DNA of 64,000 bases, taken from contig NZ_CACVBO010000001.1 of assembly GCF_902728235.1 (NCBI RefSeq), positions 1,054,001 through 1,118,000 on the forward strand, given 5' to 3'. The notes below the pieces were generated by a model, which had not been told where the DNA came from, ran no database searches, and was given only the letters and a program-made list of their open reading frames with translations. Made by a program: the position numbers and the translations under genes. The DNA is from Lentimonas sp. CC4. Its GTDB lineage: Bacteria > Verrucomicrobiota > Verrucomicrobiia > Opitutales > Coraliomargaritaceae. Below are positions 33,519 to 42,053 of this stretch, in pieces. Positions within the stretch are counted from its first letter, which is position 1, and each line of letters opens with the position of its first letter.

Positions 33519-34058
33519 ATGGCAAGTTTAAATGATAATTTGTTCACTACATTAGTGAACTACACTACAAACCGAGAATTTGGTTGTTATCTTCAAACCT
33601 GCTGGGGCGCACTCAAAGTCAACATCACACCAAAGGGCGTCGAATCAATCGCTTTTGAAGATGGCGCACGGCCAGAAGTTACCGATGATAGTGTTTTTCG
33701 AGCACCTTTCATGGATTGGCTTTCTGCCTATCTGAACACGTCCACAGATGGGCAGTGGCGTGCTTTATGCCCACAAGGGACTGACTTTCAACAAACAGTA
33801 TGGCGTGCACTACTAGACATACCAATCGGAGAGCAAATGACCTATAAGCAGATCGCAACTATCATCGACCAGCCTAACGCTAGTCGAGCTGTCGGCAGCG
33901 CGATCGCAGCCAATCCCATCGCACTACTGATCCCATGCCACCGTGTCGTGCCACAATCTGGTGGACCGGGTAACTATCGCTGGGGACCAGACCGTAAATT
34001 TGCACTTCTAGAAGCCGAACGGCTCGCAAATGCGAGCGTGTATCAACTATTTCAATAA
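33519..34058 (+). CDS. ogt: Methylated-DNA-protein-cysteine S-methyltransferase
   Basis: The protein is 179 aa from ATG 33519 ([13 protein letters not shown]); a GTG or earlier start would add ten unlikely residues. The C-terminal domain has [22 protein letters not shown], the helix-turn-helix [20 protein letters not shown], and the active site LIPCHRVVP with the acceptor cysteine. It repairs O6-methylguanine and O4-methylthymine by irreversible transfer to this cysteine. It is followed after 3 bp by a membrane protein gene and shares its promoter region with recA. Confidence 0.93.
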   Translation: MASLNDNLFTTLVNYTTNREFGCYLQTCWGALKVNITPKGVESIAFEDGARPEVTDDSVFRAPFMDWLSAYLNTSTDGQWRALCPQGTDFQQTVWRALLDIPIGEQMTYKQIATIIDQPNASRAVGSAIAANPIALLIPCHRVVPQSGGPGNYRWGPDRKFALLEAERLANASVYQLFQ

Positions 34059-34061
34059 AAT

Positions 34062-34475
34062 ATGCCAACAGACGAACCAAACTCACAAGTGCCCGAAGGT
34101 GTGCGCTACGCCCGCTGGGCTGGCAACGCGCTCGGCTCTGTCTTAATCCTTATCGGTGTTGTCGCGCTCATGGAAGGCATCAGCGACGGCTTTAATATCT
34201 TCAAATCCTGCTACTTTATCTTCTTCGGTCTCGTGCTGAATATCCCATATCGTTCGATCTCTGATGCTAGATGGAAATGGGCTTATGGCGTGCTCATCGC
34301 CTGCAGCGCTGCCTTCGTCTTCGTGATGGTGATATCCGTAATGTATAATTACATGGAAGCCGCAGAGCGTGGTGAACGCTTGGGCGTGCCAGGACTTGAG
34401 GGGACTTTAATCTTTGTCGCTCTGCTACAGGTGCCAGCCGTTCTGTTTCAGCGTAAGCCTAACTTACTCGACTAG
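34062..34475 (+). CDS. Hypothetical four-helix membrane protein
   Basis: This 137-residue protein has hydrophobic segments at about 24-39, 47-60, 74-95 and 112-128, with a short polar N-terminus. It is sandwiched between ogt (3 bp upstream) and a HAD phosphatase gene (1 bp downstream), so the three are probably one transcript. No conserved motif is recognisable. The inner membrane is the expected location; function unknown. Confidence 0.65.
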   Translation: MPTDEPNSQVPEGVRYARWAGNALGSVLILIGVVALMEGISDGFNIFKSCYFIFFGLVLNIPYRSISDARWKWAYGVLIACSAAFVFVMVISVMYNYMEAAERGERLGVPGLEGTLIFVALLQVPAVLFQRKPNLLD

Positions 34476-34476
34476 T

Positions 34477-35130
34477 ATGAGTGCACGCTACAAACACGCA
34501 ATTTGGGATTGGAATGGCACTTTGCTCAATGATACCTGGCTCTGTGTCGAAGTGCTCAATGGCCTACTCGCACGGCGGGGTAGGGCGCCGATCTCTGAAG
34601 AGGACTATCGCGAGAACTTCGGTTTTCCAGTCGTTCATTTCTACGACTATCTCGGCTTCGAGACCGATACGGATAGCTTTGATCAAGTCAGCCGTGAATT
34701 TATCGGTGACTATGAAGCACGCTGGTTTGAGGAATGCCAGCTACACCCTGAGACCTCGAACGTGCTGTCTGACCTCGCAGAGCTTGGTATGACCCACTCA
34801 GTGCTATCGGCTGCGAAACAGGAGGCACTGAACGCTGGAATTCAACACTTCGGCATTCGTGAACATTTTATGGGGCTAGTCGGGACGGATAATATCTATG
34901 CTGAAGGAAAAGTCGCACAAGGTCGGCGTTGGATTGAACAATTGCACTGGCAACCAGAGGAAGTCGTGCTGATTGGCGATACCTTGCACGATTTCGAAGT
35001 GGCTGAAGCCATAGGCACTCACTGCATACTAATGGGGCACGGTCACCATACCACGGAACGACTTTTAAAAACAGGTGCCCCTGTCGTTCAGTCACTTCGC
35101 GAGTTAGTTCAGCTCCTTCAGGTCACTTAA
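34477..35130 (+). CDS. HAD-superfamily phosphatase (phosphoglycolate phosphatase-like)
   Basis: The protein is 217 aa from ATG 34477 (MSARYKHAIWDWNGTLLNDT). Motif I is DWNGT, so the usual second Asp, the general acid/base, is Asn; a recognisable HAD subfamily shares this DWNGT form. Motif II is HSVLSAAK, motif III is a Lys in EGKVAQ, and motif IV is VVLIGDTLHDFEVAEA. The cap is the alpha-helical C1 type. The substrate is unknown; phosphoglycolate is the default annotation. It overlaps no neighbour but starts 1 bp after the membrane protein stop. Confidence 0.85.
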   Translation: MSARYKHAIWDWNGTLLNDTWLCVEVLNGLLARRGRAPISEEDYRENFGFPVVHFYDYLGFETDTDSFDQVSREFIGDYEARWFEECQLHPETSNVLSDLAELGMTHSVLSAAKQEALNAGIQHFGIREHFMGLVGTDNIYAEGKVAQGRRWIEQLHWQPEEVVLIGDTLHDFEVAEAIGTHCILMGHGHHTTERLLKTGAPVVQSLRELVQLLQVT

Positions 35131-35339
35131 AGGCAACTCTCAGTTGCAAAAATAGAGCAACTTGAAAGTTAATGAATAGTGCACGCAAAATTGTTCACTA
35201 CCTGTAAAAATACAATTGCCTCTAATCTTTAGAGGTAACTCTATTCCACCTGTTCTAACTACCGAACACACACTCCGTCGCGTCTAAGACGAACCCCACT
35301 CAGGGCGTTCTCCGTGATAAGAGCCACTTTCTACATTTT
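35131..35339. other. Intergenic region upstream of the SDR-H1 fusion gene
   Basis: This 209-bp gap contains a short hairpin CCTCTAA-TCT-TTAGAGG (35219-35235), without a T-run. It presumably holds the terminator of the ogt operon and the promoter of the next gene. No gene was found. Confidence 0.35.
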
Positions 35340-36983
35340 ATGGACATTGCAATTGTCACTGGAGCAGAAACTCCTCTCGGCCTTCGCCTGATCGAAGACC
35401 TTATCCGCCAAGGGTGCCGCGTGCACGGCATCGGCAACAACTTCTCAAACGTCACCTTCGCAGATAAGCACTTTGTTGCGCATGCGATCGACTTGAGCGA
35501 CCTCGAAGCGGTCGCCCGCACCGCAGAAGCCATCCTCGAAGAAGAAAAGGCAATCCACATCCTGATTCATGCCATCGATGTGACACCCGGTGCTGCCTTT
35601 GAGCAACTGCCGATCGGAAACCTCGAAGCCATCCTTAAAGTCGGACTGCTCGGGCCTGTTATGCTCACGCGTATGGCACTCCCCAACCTGCTGCGCTTCC
35701 GTGGACAGCTCATCAACATCATTCCAGCCAACAAGAGCGGCCATCTCGCCAGTGCGGTCAACGCTTTGATCGAAGGCGGACTACGTGAGATGAATACCGC
35801 TCTATTTGACCAAGCGCGCGACGCCGGCTTGCGCGTTACGAACCTCATCCTTCGACAAAATACAGTCGAGGATGATGGGAGCTTCGCCGACAAGCACCTG
35901 CAAACTCGTATCGACGCGGATCATGTCGCTCGCACCGTCGAACGCCTGCTCGATCCCAACGAGCCGAATGTCCCCAACGAAATCACACTGTATCCACGTC
36001 TCAGTGGCGCTGCCGAAGAAATTCTTCCGGCAACTGCTGTGCCAATCGACCCATATAACACAGTCGTGCTTCCTCCCAAGGAATACAGCCCACCAGAACA
36101 AGAAGCAATTGTTACCAGAGAGCCGGACCATATCGAGCGCACCATTCCTTACACTGATGAGGAAATGGAAGAGAAGATCGCCTCTGCCATTGAAGACTAC
36201 GAGTCGCAACCTGAACGTTACGAAGAACCGAAAAAGAACAAAAAGAATAAGCGCAAAGAGCGGGAGCCTAAGCGGGCTCGCACCGAGCCAAGCCCAGAAG
36301 CTACGGGCTCAAATGCGGCAGACTCTGAGCAAGGCTCTGAACAAGACGCCGAACACTCGAAATCACGTCGTGGACGTCGTCGTGGTGGACGCAATCGTAA
36401 CCGGAATCGTGATCAACAAGACGACAAGTCCTCGCAACGCACCGAAAATTCCAAGGAATCACGTTCTGATAGCAAAGAAACACCAAGTGGTGACAATAAG
36501 CCACAACCGGATTTGCCAAAGGACAACAAACGAGAGAAATCGCCACGTCTCGGTCGTAATCGCAGCCGTAAGCCAGTCGTTCGCCCTGAAGAAAAATATG
36601 CTGCTTACGAGCAACCAATTATTCCAACACGCGAACCTAGCAAACCACTGTCTGAACAACCTCGCGAGCCTGCATTCCAACCTCGCGAGGTCACAATCGA
36701 AGCATCAAAGCCTAAAGATGCGCAACCAGCAGCCAAATCGAAGAAGACGGTTGCAACCGAATCACAACCGTTCGAATTAACTTCTGAAGCACCTAAGGTG
36801 AAGAAAAAGGCAGCAAAGAAGGCTGCTAAAAAAGCGACCAAGAAGGTTGCCACCAAGAAAGTGCCCGCCACGAAAGCGGCTAAAAAGGTTGCGACTAAAA
36901 AAGCCGTGAAGAAAACCGCTACCAAAAAAGCGGCCAAGAAAGCTGCTAAAAAGGCCGTAAAGAAGCCCAAAGCGGCTAAATAG
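35340..36983 (+). CDS. Degenerate short-chain dehydrogenase domain fused to disordered, histone H1-like basic tail
   Basis: The protein is 547 aa. Residues 1-235 are an SDR Rossmann fold: IAIVTGAETPLGLRLIEDL at the start, an acidic AIDLSDLEAV, and GQLINIIPANKSG in the place of the catalytic strand. The expected YxxxK dyad is absent (ASAVN at the position), and the nucleotide loop has Pro for Gly, so catalysis is unlikely. Residues about 290-480 are low complexity: a Lys/Arg block, RRGRRRGGRNRNRNRD near 342-358, and KSPRLGRNRSRKP. Residues 485-547 are repeats of AAKK, ATKK and AVKK, like eukaryotic histone H1 or bacterial HU/HupB tails. The tail should bind DNA or RNA. The gene stands alone. 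Confidence 0.85.
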   Translation: MDIAIVTGAETPLGLRLIEDLIRQGCRVHGIGNNFSNVTFADKHFVAHAIDLSDLEAVARTAEAILEEEKAIHILIHAIDVTPGAAFEQLPIGNLEAILKVGLLGPVMLTRMALPNLLRFRGQLINIIPANKSGHLASAVNALIEGGLREMNTALFDQARDAGLRVTNLILRQNTVEDDGSFADKHLQTRIDADHVARTVERLLDPNEPNVPNEITLYPRLSGAAEEILPATAVPIDPYNTVVLPPKEYSPPEQEAIVTREPDHIERTIPYTDEEMEEKIASAIEDYESQPERYEEPKKNKKNKRKEREPKRARTEPSPEATGSNAADSEQGSEQDAEHSKSRRGRRRGGRNRNRNRDQQDDKSSQRTENSKESRSDSKETPSGDNKPQPDLPKDNKREKSPRLGRNRSRKPVVRPEEKYAAYEQPIIPTREPSKPLSEQPREPAFQPREVTIEASKPKDAQPAAKSKKTVATESQPFELTSEAPKVKKKAAKKAAKKATKKVATKKVPATKAAKKVATKKAVKKTATKKAAKKAAKKAVKKPKAAK

Positions 36984-37103
36984 AGCAGGGGAGCTCAGTT
37001 AGCATTTAGCGTCAGTCCATTGACTTACATGCATTGGCGAATTGTCATGTGCGCAATTTGATTATACTGGCGCACATGGCAAATTGGGCTTGGTGCAATC
37101 AAC

Positions 37104-37176
37104 CTAGATTCAGAAGTTAGGAGGCAGACGGAGGTCTGCGGCACGACTGAGCTCCGTCTAACTACTCTTTTAAGGA
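37104..37176. repeat. Dispersed TTAGAAG/CTACTCTTTTAAGG repeat, copy C
   Basis: TAGATTCAGAAGTTAGGAGGC is followed by ACGGAGGTCTGCGGC and ends GTCTAACTACTCTTTTAAGG. This is a short form of the family at 24527 and 54995. Confidence 0.75.
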
Positions 37177-37188
37177 TCAAAGACGCTT

Positions 37189-37296
37189 CCGTAGGGATGC
37201 TGCTTGCGGCACCCGCGAAGGCAGTTGAGGTCCTACAACTTATTGTGCTTGTGGCCTTAGGCCTTTGCGCAGTCTTCGCAAGCAAAGCCCATACGA
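37189..37296. repeat. GTAGGGG...CCCCTAC-type palindromic element
   Basis: The left arm GTAGGGATGCTGCTTGCGG and right arm GCAAGCAAAGCCCATACG are diverged inverted ends of the same type as the units at 16305-16906. Internal GCGAAG and CTTCGC blocks are also inverted. It directly follows copy C of the other repeat family. No gene is seen in 36984-37354. Confidence 0.6.
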
Positions 37297-37354
37297 CCAA
37301 GTCGCAAAGTATCTCGAAGACACTTTTCACAAATCATAGCACGTAAGCGATGCT

Positions 37355-37762
37355 CTAGCCGATGGGCCAATTGCCATCCACTATCCGCGTGCCAGCAAAT
37401 CGTTGAAACGTCGCCTCCGTCATTTCGTAAGCCCACACCTTCCCTAGCGGCTCACCTGCGGGATCGAAGCAATCTACTCTGAGTCTTATATATTCATTCT
37501 CTTCGACGGACCTTCTGGGCTCAAAACCTTCTAATACATCGAGCTGCTCAAAGTCACGCGTGCGTGGAAAGGTCAACACCGTGCCCTGCACCCAAGTATC
37601 TCCGCGCATGAATACACCTGGATAGCCGACATGCAGATCATAAAGCTCGCCACGTATCTTAGCAGGCATCACAGCTGAGACCTTTCCCTCACAAAACTGA
37701 GGCCAATAGTGGCCCCCTGGCTTAAGCGTGCCATACACGAAGACTGATTGATCCGAAAGCAT
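37355..37762 (-). CDS. Gamma-glutamylcyclotransferase-fold (AIG2-like) protein
   Basis: This 135-residue protein has the substrate-binding loop VFVYGTLKPGGHYW near the N-terminus (the YGTLxxG signature), GELYDLHVGYPGV, and QLDVLEGFEP with the usual catalytic Glu region. It probably acts on gamma-glutamyl amines or peptides, or opens related cyclic products. It lies 32 bp downstream of a TetR-family gene on the same strand and may be its target. Substrate unknown. Confidence 0.85.
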   Translation of the reverse strand: MLSDQSVFVYGTLKPGGHYWPQFCEGKVSAVMPAKIRGELYDLHVGYPGVFMRGDTWVQGTVLTFPRTRDFEQLDVLEGFEPRRSVEENEYIRLRVDCFDPAGEPLGKVWAYEMTEATFQRFAGTRIVDGNWPIG

Positions 37763-37794
37763 TCCTAAAAAGAAGCCACTATTCGGATCAAAAG

Positions 37795-38358
37795 CTAGCG
37801 CTTAATGCCACATAAATCCTCGGCACAGGCCAGAGCATCTTCGAGCGGCCACGTTGCCTTCAGATTTTGCGCTTCGGTCATTGCCCCCGAATAAAGGAGG
37901 AAAATAGCAGTTCCGATGCGTTGCGCATCTCGCTCATCAACTAGTGTCTTAGCCACTTCTACGAAAAACTTGTGCTGAGCGCGCTTGAATTGGTCGATCG
38001 AATGCATCAGATCTTCGTCAGCGGCACTGATACTCGCCGCAGTGTTGGCAAATTGACAGGAACGAAATCCATTCGCCTCGATCCAACTACGCATCGAAAA
38101 GAAATACTTACGCAAGCGACGATCACGATCTCCCAGCTTATCCAAAAAGCTTCGCTGCATCATGGACATACCTCTCGTTAAACGATCAAGCCATGCACAG
38201 CCCAATTTCTCCTTAGAACTGTAGTTTTGGTGAAATGCTGCATTCGACAAGCCTGTCGCTGCAATGATCTCCTCGATAGTGACTGCTCCATAACCACGGA
38301 GGTGAAAAAGTTCTCCAGCTTTGGCCAAAATGAGTTCGCGTGGCGGTAAGTTCGACAT
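37795..38358 (-). CDS. TetR-family transcriptional regulator
   Basis: The protein is 187 aa. The N-terminal helix-turn-helix is clear: ILAKAGELFHLRGYGAVTIEEIIAATGLSNAAFHQNYSSKEKL. The C-terminal ligand-binding part includes SCQFANTAASIS, which resembles the YxxGCL region of the AcuR/NemR-like TetR subgroup. It probably responds to a small molecule and represses its own operon with the cyclotransferase gene. It is divergent from miaB. Confidence 0.85.
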   Translation of the reverse strand: MSNLPPRELILAKAGELFHLRGYGAVTIEEIIAATGLSNAAFHQNYSSKEKLGCAWLDRLTRGMSMMQRSFLDKLGDRDRRLRKYFFSMRSWIEANGFRSCQFANTAASISAADEDLMHSIDQFKRAQHKFFVEVAKTLVDERDAQRIGTAIFLLYSGAMTEAQNLKATWPLEDALACAEDLCGIKR

Positions 38359-38503
38359 GCACCTAGAAACAAGCGACTCAAAGCATGGGTCAAGGTCGCA
38401 CCACTATCTAAGGTAATTTTAAACTTTTCTAACAACTCTCCACGATTTGGAGGATACTTCTAGGTTTACAATCCGCTCATCCTCAACATTCTCCGCACTC
38501 CTC

Positions 38504-39898
38504 ATGAATCGGGTCTATATCAAAACCTACGGGTGCCAAATGAACGAACGAGATTCCGAAGCGGTTGCTGCCATGCTTCGGGCTAAAGGCTATGCGCTCG
38601 TCGATAACGAGCTAGAGGCCGATGTCGTTCTCCTCAACACTTGTAGCGTGCGTGACCAAGCCGAGCAGAAAGCTATCGGCAAAGCGGGCCACCTCGCTAA
38701 ACGTAAGCGGAAAAATCCCAATTTCATCATCGGAGTGATGGGCTGCATGGCTCAAAATCGTGGCGGCGCACTGCTAGATAGCCTCCCCGACCTTGACCTC
38801 ATCATCGGCACCCAAAAATTTCACCGCGTCCCAGATCATTTAACCAATATGATCGCGACACTACAGGGGCAGGGGCCGCGTCCCACTTCAATCGTTGATC
38901 TGGAAGAAGAGGCTGACTCTCAGAATACAATTAAGTCACATAGTAGTGACACACGTCAAGTGACTGCCTTTGTCAGCATCATGCAAGGCTGCAACATGAA
39001 GTGCTCCTACTGCATCGTGCCTAAAACACGTGGCGTTGAGCGCGGGCGCCCAATGGACGAGATTATTGATGAGGTCAAAAAACTAGCTGCCAATGGCACC
39101 AGAGAAGTCACATTGCTGGGTCAGATCGTCAATCAATACGGCATTCGCGAGTTTCCATTCGTCGATAAAAAAAGCCCCTTCGTGCAACTGCTTGAAAAGG
39201 TGCATGAAATCGAAGGCATTGACCGTATTCGCTTTACCAGCCCACACCCAGTCGGTTTTAAGCAAGACTTGATCGACTGCTACGGGCGCCTTCCGAAACT
39301 CGTTGAATACATCCACTTCCCAATGCAAAGCGGCAGTAATCGCATTCTCAAAGCGATGCGCCGCCCCTATACGATTGAGAAGTTTCACGACATTATTACC
39401 AAACTGCGCGCCGTGCGGCCTGACATGTATATTTCGACCGATATCATCGTCGGTTTTCCGGGTGAGACTGAGGAAGATTTCGAGCTCACACGTCAGCATT
39501 TCGAAGAAGTCGGCTTTGATATGGCGTATCTTTTCAAATACAGCGTGCGCCCTGGCACAACAGCTGAGCCACTTGGCGACCCGATCACCAAAGAGCAAAA
39601 AGAAGAGCGTAATCAGATCTTACTGGAAAGCTTACGTAAAAGTTCCTTAGCTCGAAACGAATCACTTGTAGGTAAAGTCGAAGATGTGCTGTTTGAAGGC
39701 CCAGCTAAAAAAGGTGAAAACATGTTCCAAGGGCGAACTCCCGGAAATCGCCTAGTATTGGTCAGGGCCAGCGCACGTCTAGTCGGTCAAATCGTGCCCG
39801 TCCGCTTCACACGCGTCACCGCAAGCACACTATTTGGTGAGCTTGTGCTAGAAGGCGTAGAAGAGGAAGCAATTGGATCAGTAACTACTGAAGTTTAA
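38504..39898 (+). CDS. miaB: tRNA-2-methylthio-N6-dimethylallyladenosine synthase MiaB
   Basis: The protein is 464 aa from ATG 38504 (MNRVYIKTYGCQMNERDSE). The N-terminal UPF0004 domain carries three cluster cysteines (YGCQMN, NTCSVRD, VMGCMAQ). The radical-SAM motif is QGCNMKCSYCIVPKTRG, and a TRAM domain ends the protein. It uses two [4Fe-4S] clusters to add a methylthio group at A37 of tRNAs reading UNN codons. It overlaps by 4 bp, tail to tail, with the HspQ gene. A longer in-frame start at 38447 is less likely. Confidence 0.95.
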   Translation: MNRVYIKTYGCQMNERDSEAVAAMLRAKGYALVDNELEADVVLLNTCSVRDQAEQKAIGKAGHLAKRKRKNPNFIIGVMGCMAQNRGGALLDSLPDLDLIIGTQKFHRVPDHLTNMIATLQGQGPRPTSIVDLEEEADSQNTIKSHSSDTRQVTAFVSIMQGCNMKCSYCIVPKTRGVERGRPMDEIIDEVKKLAANGTREVTLLGQIVNQYGIREFPFVDKKSPFVQLLEKVHEIEGIDRIRFTSPHPVGFKQDLIDCYGRLPKLVEYIHFPMQSGSNRILKAMRRPYTIEKFHDIITKLRAVRPDMYISTDIIVGFPGETEEDFELTRQHFEEVGFDMAYLFKYSVRPGTTAEPLGDPITKEQKEERNQILLESLRKSSLARNESLVGKVEDVLFEGPAKKGENMFQGRTPGNRLVLVRASARLVGQIVPVRFTRVTASTLFGELVLEGVEEEAIGSVTTEV

Positions 39899-40257
39899 GC
39901 AGAGCAATCGCCAGTATTGGCCTTGTGACTCACATAAGAGCCATCCTTGAACTCTGTGAAATAGCTGCCGAGACGGGGATGATTAATTGGGTCGCCACTG
40001 AAATCGGGCTCTAAATTGGATTGGGCAACATACGTGCTGAGTCCACCGGTCTCATGCACCAACACATGATACCATGGTTGATCACGTGATGGCTGGGTCT
40101 TGTTTGCCTGATACCATTTATCACCCGCAACGCATTGCATATCGTGCGCCACAACCACTCCTCGATAGTGGTAGAGCTTGTGTTTCACGACTACACCGAG
40201 CGGAAAATCAACGCTAGTTGCGCCACCACCCTCAAAGTCAGTAATTCTGATTAACAT
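39895..40257 (-). CDS. HspQ/YccV-like hemimethylated-DNA-binding domain protein
   Basis: This 120-residue protein has the YccV/HspQ signature: FPLGVVVKHKLYHYRGVVVAHD, a KWYQANK block, and SRDQPWYHVLVHETGGLSTYVAQSNLEPD. HspQ proteins are small beta-barrel factors linked to protease specificity and, originally, binding of hemimethylated DNA. It is convergent with miaB (4-bp overlap) and 30 bp downstream of ispH on the same strand. The C-terminal 25 residues after EPD are family-variable. Confidence 0.85.
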   Translation of the reverse strand: MLIRITDFEGGGATSVDFPLGVVVKHKLYHYRGVVVAHDMQCVAGDKWYQANKTQPSRDQPWYHVLVHETGGLSTYVAQSNLEPDFSGDPINHPRLGSYFTEFKDGSYVSHKANTGDCSA

Positions 40258-40287
40258 GCCGATAAGCTAATCGAATATGGTGATTCA

Positions 40288-42030
40288 TCAACTCTCAGCC
40301 TCAAATGCTTCGAGAATTGATTCAATCGAACGAATCGATTCTTCTGGAAAAAAGCTATTAATCTTATGGATCACCTGTTGAATCACTCCATCCGGACACG
40401 AGGCACCGCCTGTCAGTAGAATACGCTTTGGAGATGTTGTAGAGTCGAGGAAAGGACGCACGACATCACTGACTTGTGGCGTTTCAGTCAATTGGTATGG
40501 AAAGATATAATGCTCAATTGATTCAGCAGAGCGTATGTTAGCCTCCGACTGAATATAATGCGCGTTCTCACCGAAACGTTGTTCGCATACGCGATAGAGT
40601 TGAAAAGTGTTAGAGCTGTTTTTACCCCCCACAACGAGTGCAGCATCGATCGACTCTTCCACAGCTTTTTGCAGTGCATCCTGATTCACCTGAGTCGCAT
40701 AGCAGAGGGTATCACCCTTGCCTTTGGACCATAAGTGCTCAGCCACTTGTGCTTCGCCATAGCGTTGAACCATGAAAGCACGCAAAAATTCAATAATACT
40801 CAGCGTCTCATTGCGTAGTAGAGTCGTCTGATTCACCACCGCTAACTTCTCAAGATCGACTCCTGGATTAAAGCCCTTAGAGTATAAGCCTTTGAAGGAT
40901 TCTTCAAATAAACGTGTTTTCTCAGCACCTTCTGCCTGAATCACTTTAGTCAAAAGCTCAGCATGCGCCATATTACGAATCATTAAGGCTGGTCCATAGC
41001 TCGAACTATTCGAAAACGTCGCCTTTGTCTCTTCGTGCTCTGACTTACCATGAATGATGACCGTATACCCATCTTCAGCATAACGCCGAGCGGCCTTCCA
41101 GACCTTTTCAACCAACATACAAGTCGCATCATTTTCGCGTATACTGAGGCCACGACGCAATAAGCGCACTTTATCCTCATTCGTCGCTCCAAATGCGGGG
41201 ATGATGACAATATCTTCGCCGGTTAATTGATTCCACAGTGCCTTTGGATCATTTCGATCAGCGGTTAAACTACCATCTTCGCATATCGATAAACCTTTAT
41301 CACTCTGCAAGTAACGAAGTCCGCGGGCTAACAAATCTTCATTCACAAAAGGATTATGAATCAGCTCACTGAGCATAAACACGCGTTTAGTCGGATTCGA
41401 AGCCACCGTCTCGTAGGCGCGCTCAATTGCATTCTGCACACCGAGACAAAACCCAAAGTGACTTGGAATCACATAACTTACGGCTCCAAAATCCAATATC
41501 GCTGGGGCACCAGATTTTTTCTCCTTTGTGCGACGCGCGGCCTTAATTGCGCGACACAGTTCGCTTTGATACAAAGCTTCTGACTGTTGATCGACATAGA
41601 CACCACTATTGCGCTCCTTCGCATTGCGGAATCGATAAATGTATTCGGTCTCACTGAAATCGAGATATGGAATACGCACCAAATGCGGTTCAATTGCTTT
41701 CAAGGCCTCAATCAATACAGGTGATGGTCGTATTTCGCCTGCCTCAATTTTTTCATCGAGTTGATCTAAGCTCATGTAAAACGCCTCAGCCACCCCTTCA
41801 CTGCAAAGTGCGCAATAGATATCAACGCTCTGATCCGCGATGTTCGCTTGGGTTAATAGATGCGCCCTTCCAGGCACTCCTAATACTTGTTCTACTAGAT
41901 CAACCGCTGGGTCGCCGGCAAAAACACCATTCTCCGCAGAATAGGAAGGTTCAGTGAAACCATCTGGTGACAATCTAACCAACAGCCTATTATTTGCATC
42001 AAATACAAGTAGTATCAAAAAGGAGTCCAT
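40288..42030 (-). CDS. ispH: 4-hydroxy-3-methylbut-2-enyl diphosphate reductase with long N-terminal extension
   Basis: The protein is 580 aa, of which about residues 183-575 are IspH, the last enzyme of the MEP isoprenoid pathway. Its cluster cysteines are in HFGFCLGVQNA (C195), ENDATCMLVEKVW and GDTLCYATQVNQ; GKNSSNT and TGGASCPDGV complete the site. The long, cyanobacteria/plant-like inserts (NQTTLLRNETLSI) are present. The first 180 residues have no counterpart in ordinary IspH. They begin FLILLVFDANNRLLVRLSPDG and have a strand pattern reminiscent of a NUDIX fold, but no NUDIX box is visible. The fusion is one continuous frame. Confidence 0.9.
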   Translation of the reverse strand: MDSFLILLVFDANNRLLVRLSPDGFTEPSYSAENGVFAGDPAVDLVEQVLGVPGRAHLLTQANIADQSVDIYCALCSEGVAEAFYMSLDQLDEKIEAGEIRPSPVLIEALKAIEPHLVRIPYLDFSETEYIYRFRNAKERNSGVYVDQQSEALYQSELCRAIKAARRTKEKKSGAPAILDFGAVSYVIPSHFGFCLGVQNAIERAYETVASNPTKRVFMLSELIHNPFVNEDLLARGLRYLQSDKGLSICEDGSLTADRNDPKALWNQLTGEDIVIIPAFGATNEDKVRLLRRGLSIRENDATCMLVEKVWKAARRYAEDGYTVIIHGKSEHEETKATFSNSSSYGPALMIRNMAHAELLTKVIQAEGAEKTRLFEESFKGLYSKGFNPGVDLEKLAVVNQTTLLRNETLSIIEFLRAFMVQRYGEAQVAEHLWSKGKGDTLCYATQVNQDALQKAVEESIDAALVVGGKNSSNTFQLYRVCEQRFGENAHYIQSEANIRSAESIEHYIFPYQLTETPQVSDVVRPFLDSTTSPKRILLTGGASCPDGVIQQVIHKINSFFPEESIRSIESILEAFEAES

Positions 42031-42053
42031 ATTGCTGAGTCTCTATACAAAAA

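Noticed and set aside
36605-36970. Hydrophobic minus-strand frame resembling a membrane protein
   Set aside because: It is the complement of the Lys/Ala-rich histone-like repeats, which reads as Phe/Leu/Ala in the opposite strand.
37025-37330. 101-codon minus-strand frame
   Set aside because: It runs through two dispersed repeat elements and has no protein-like character.
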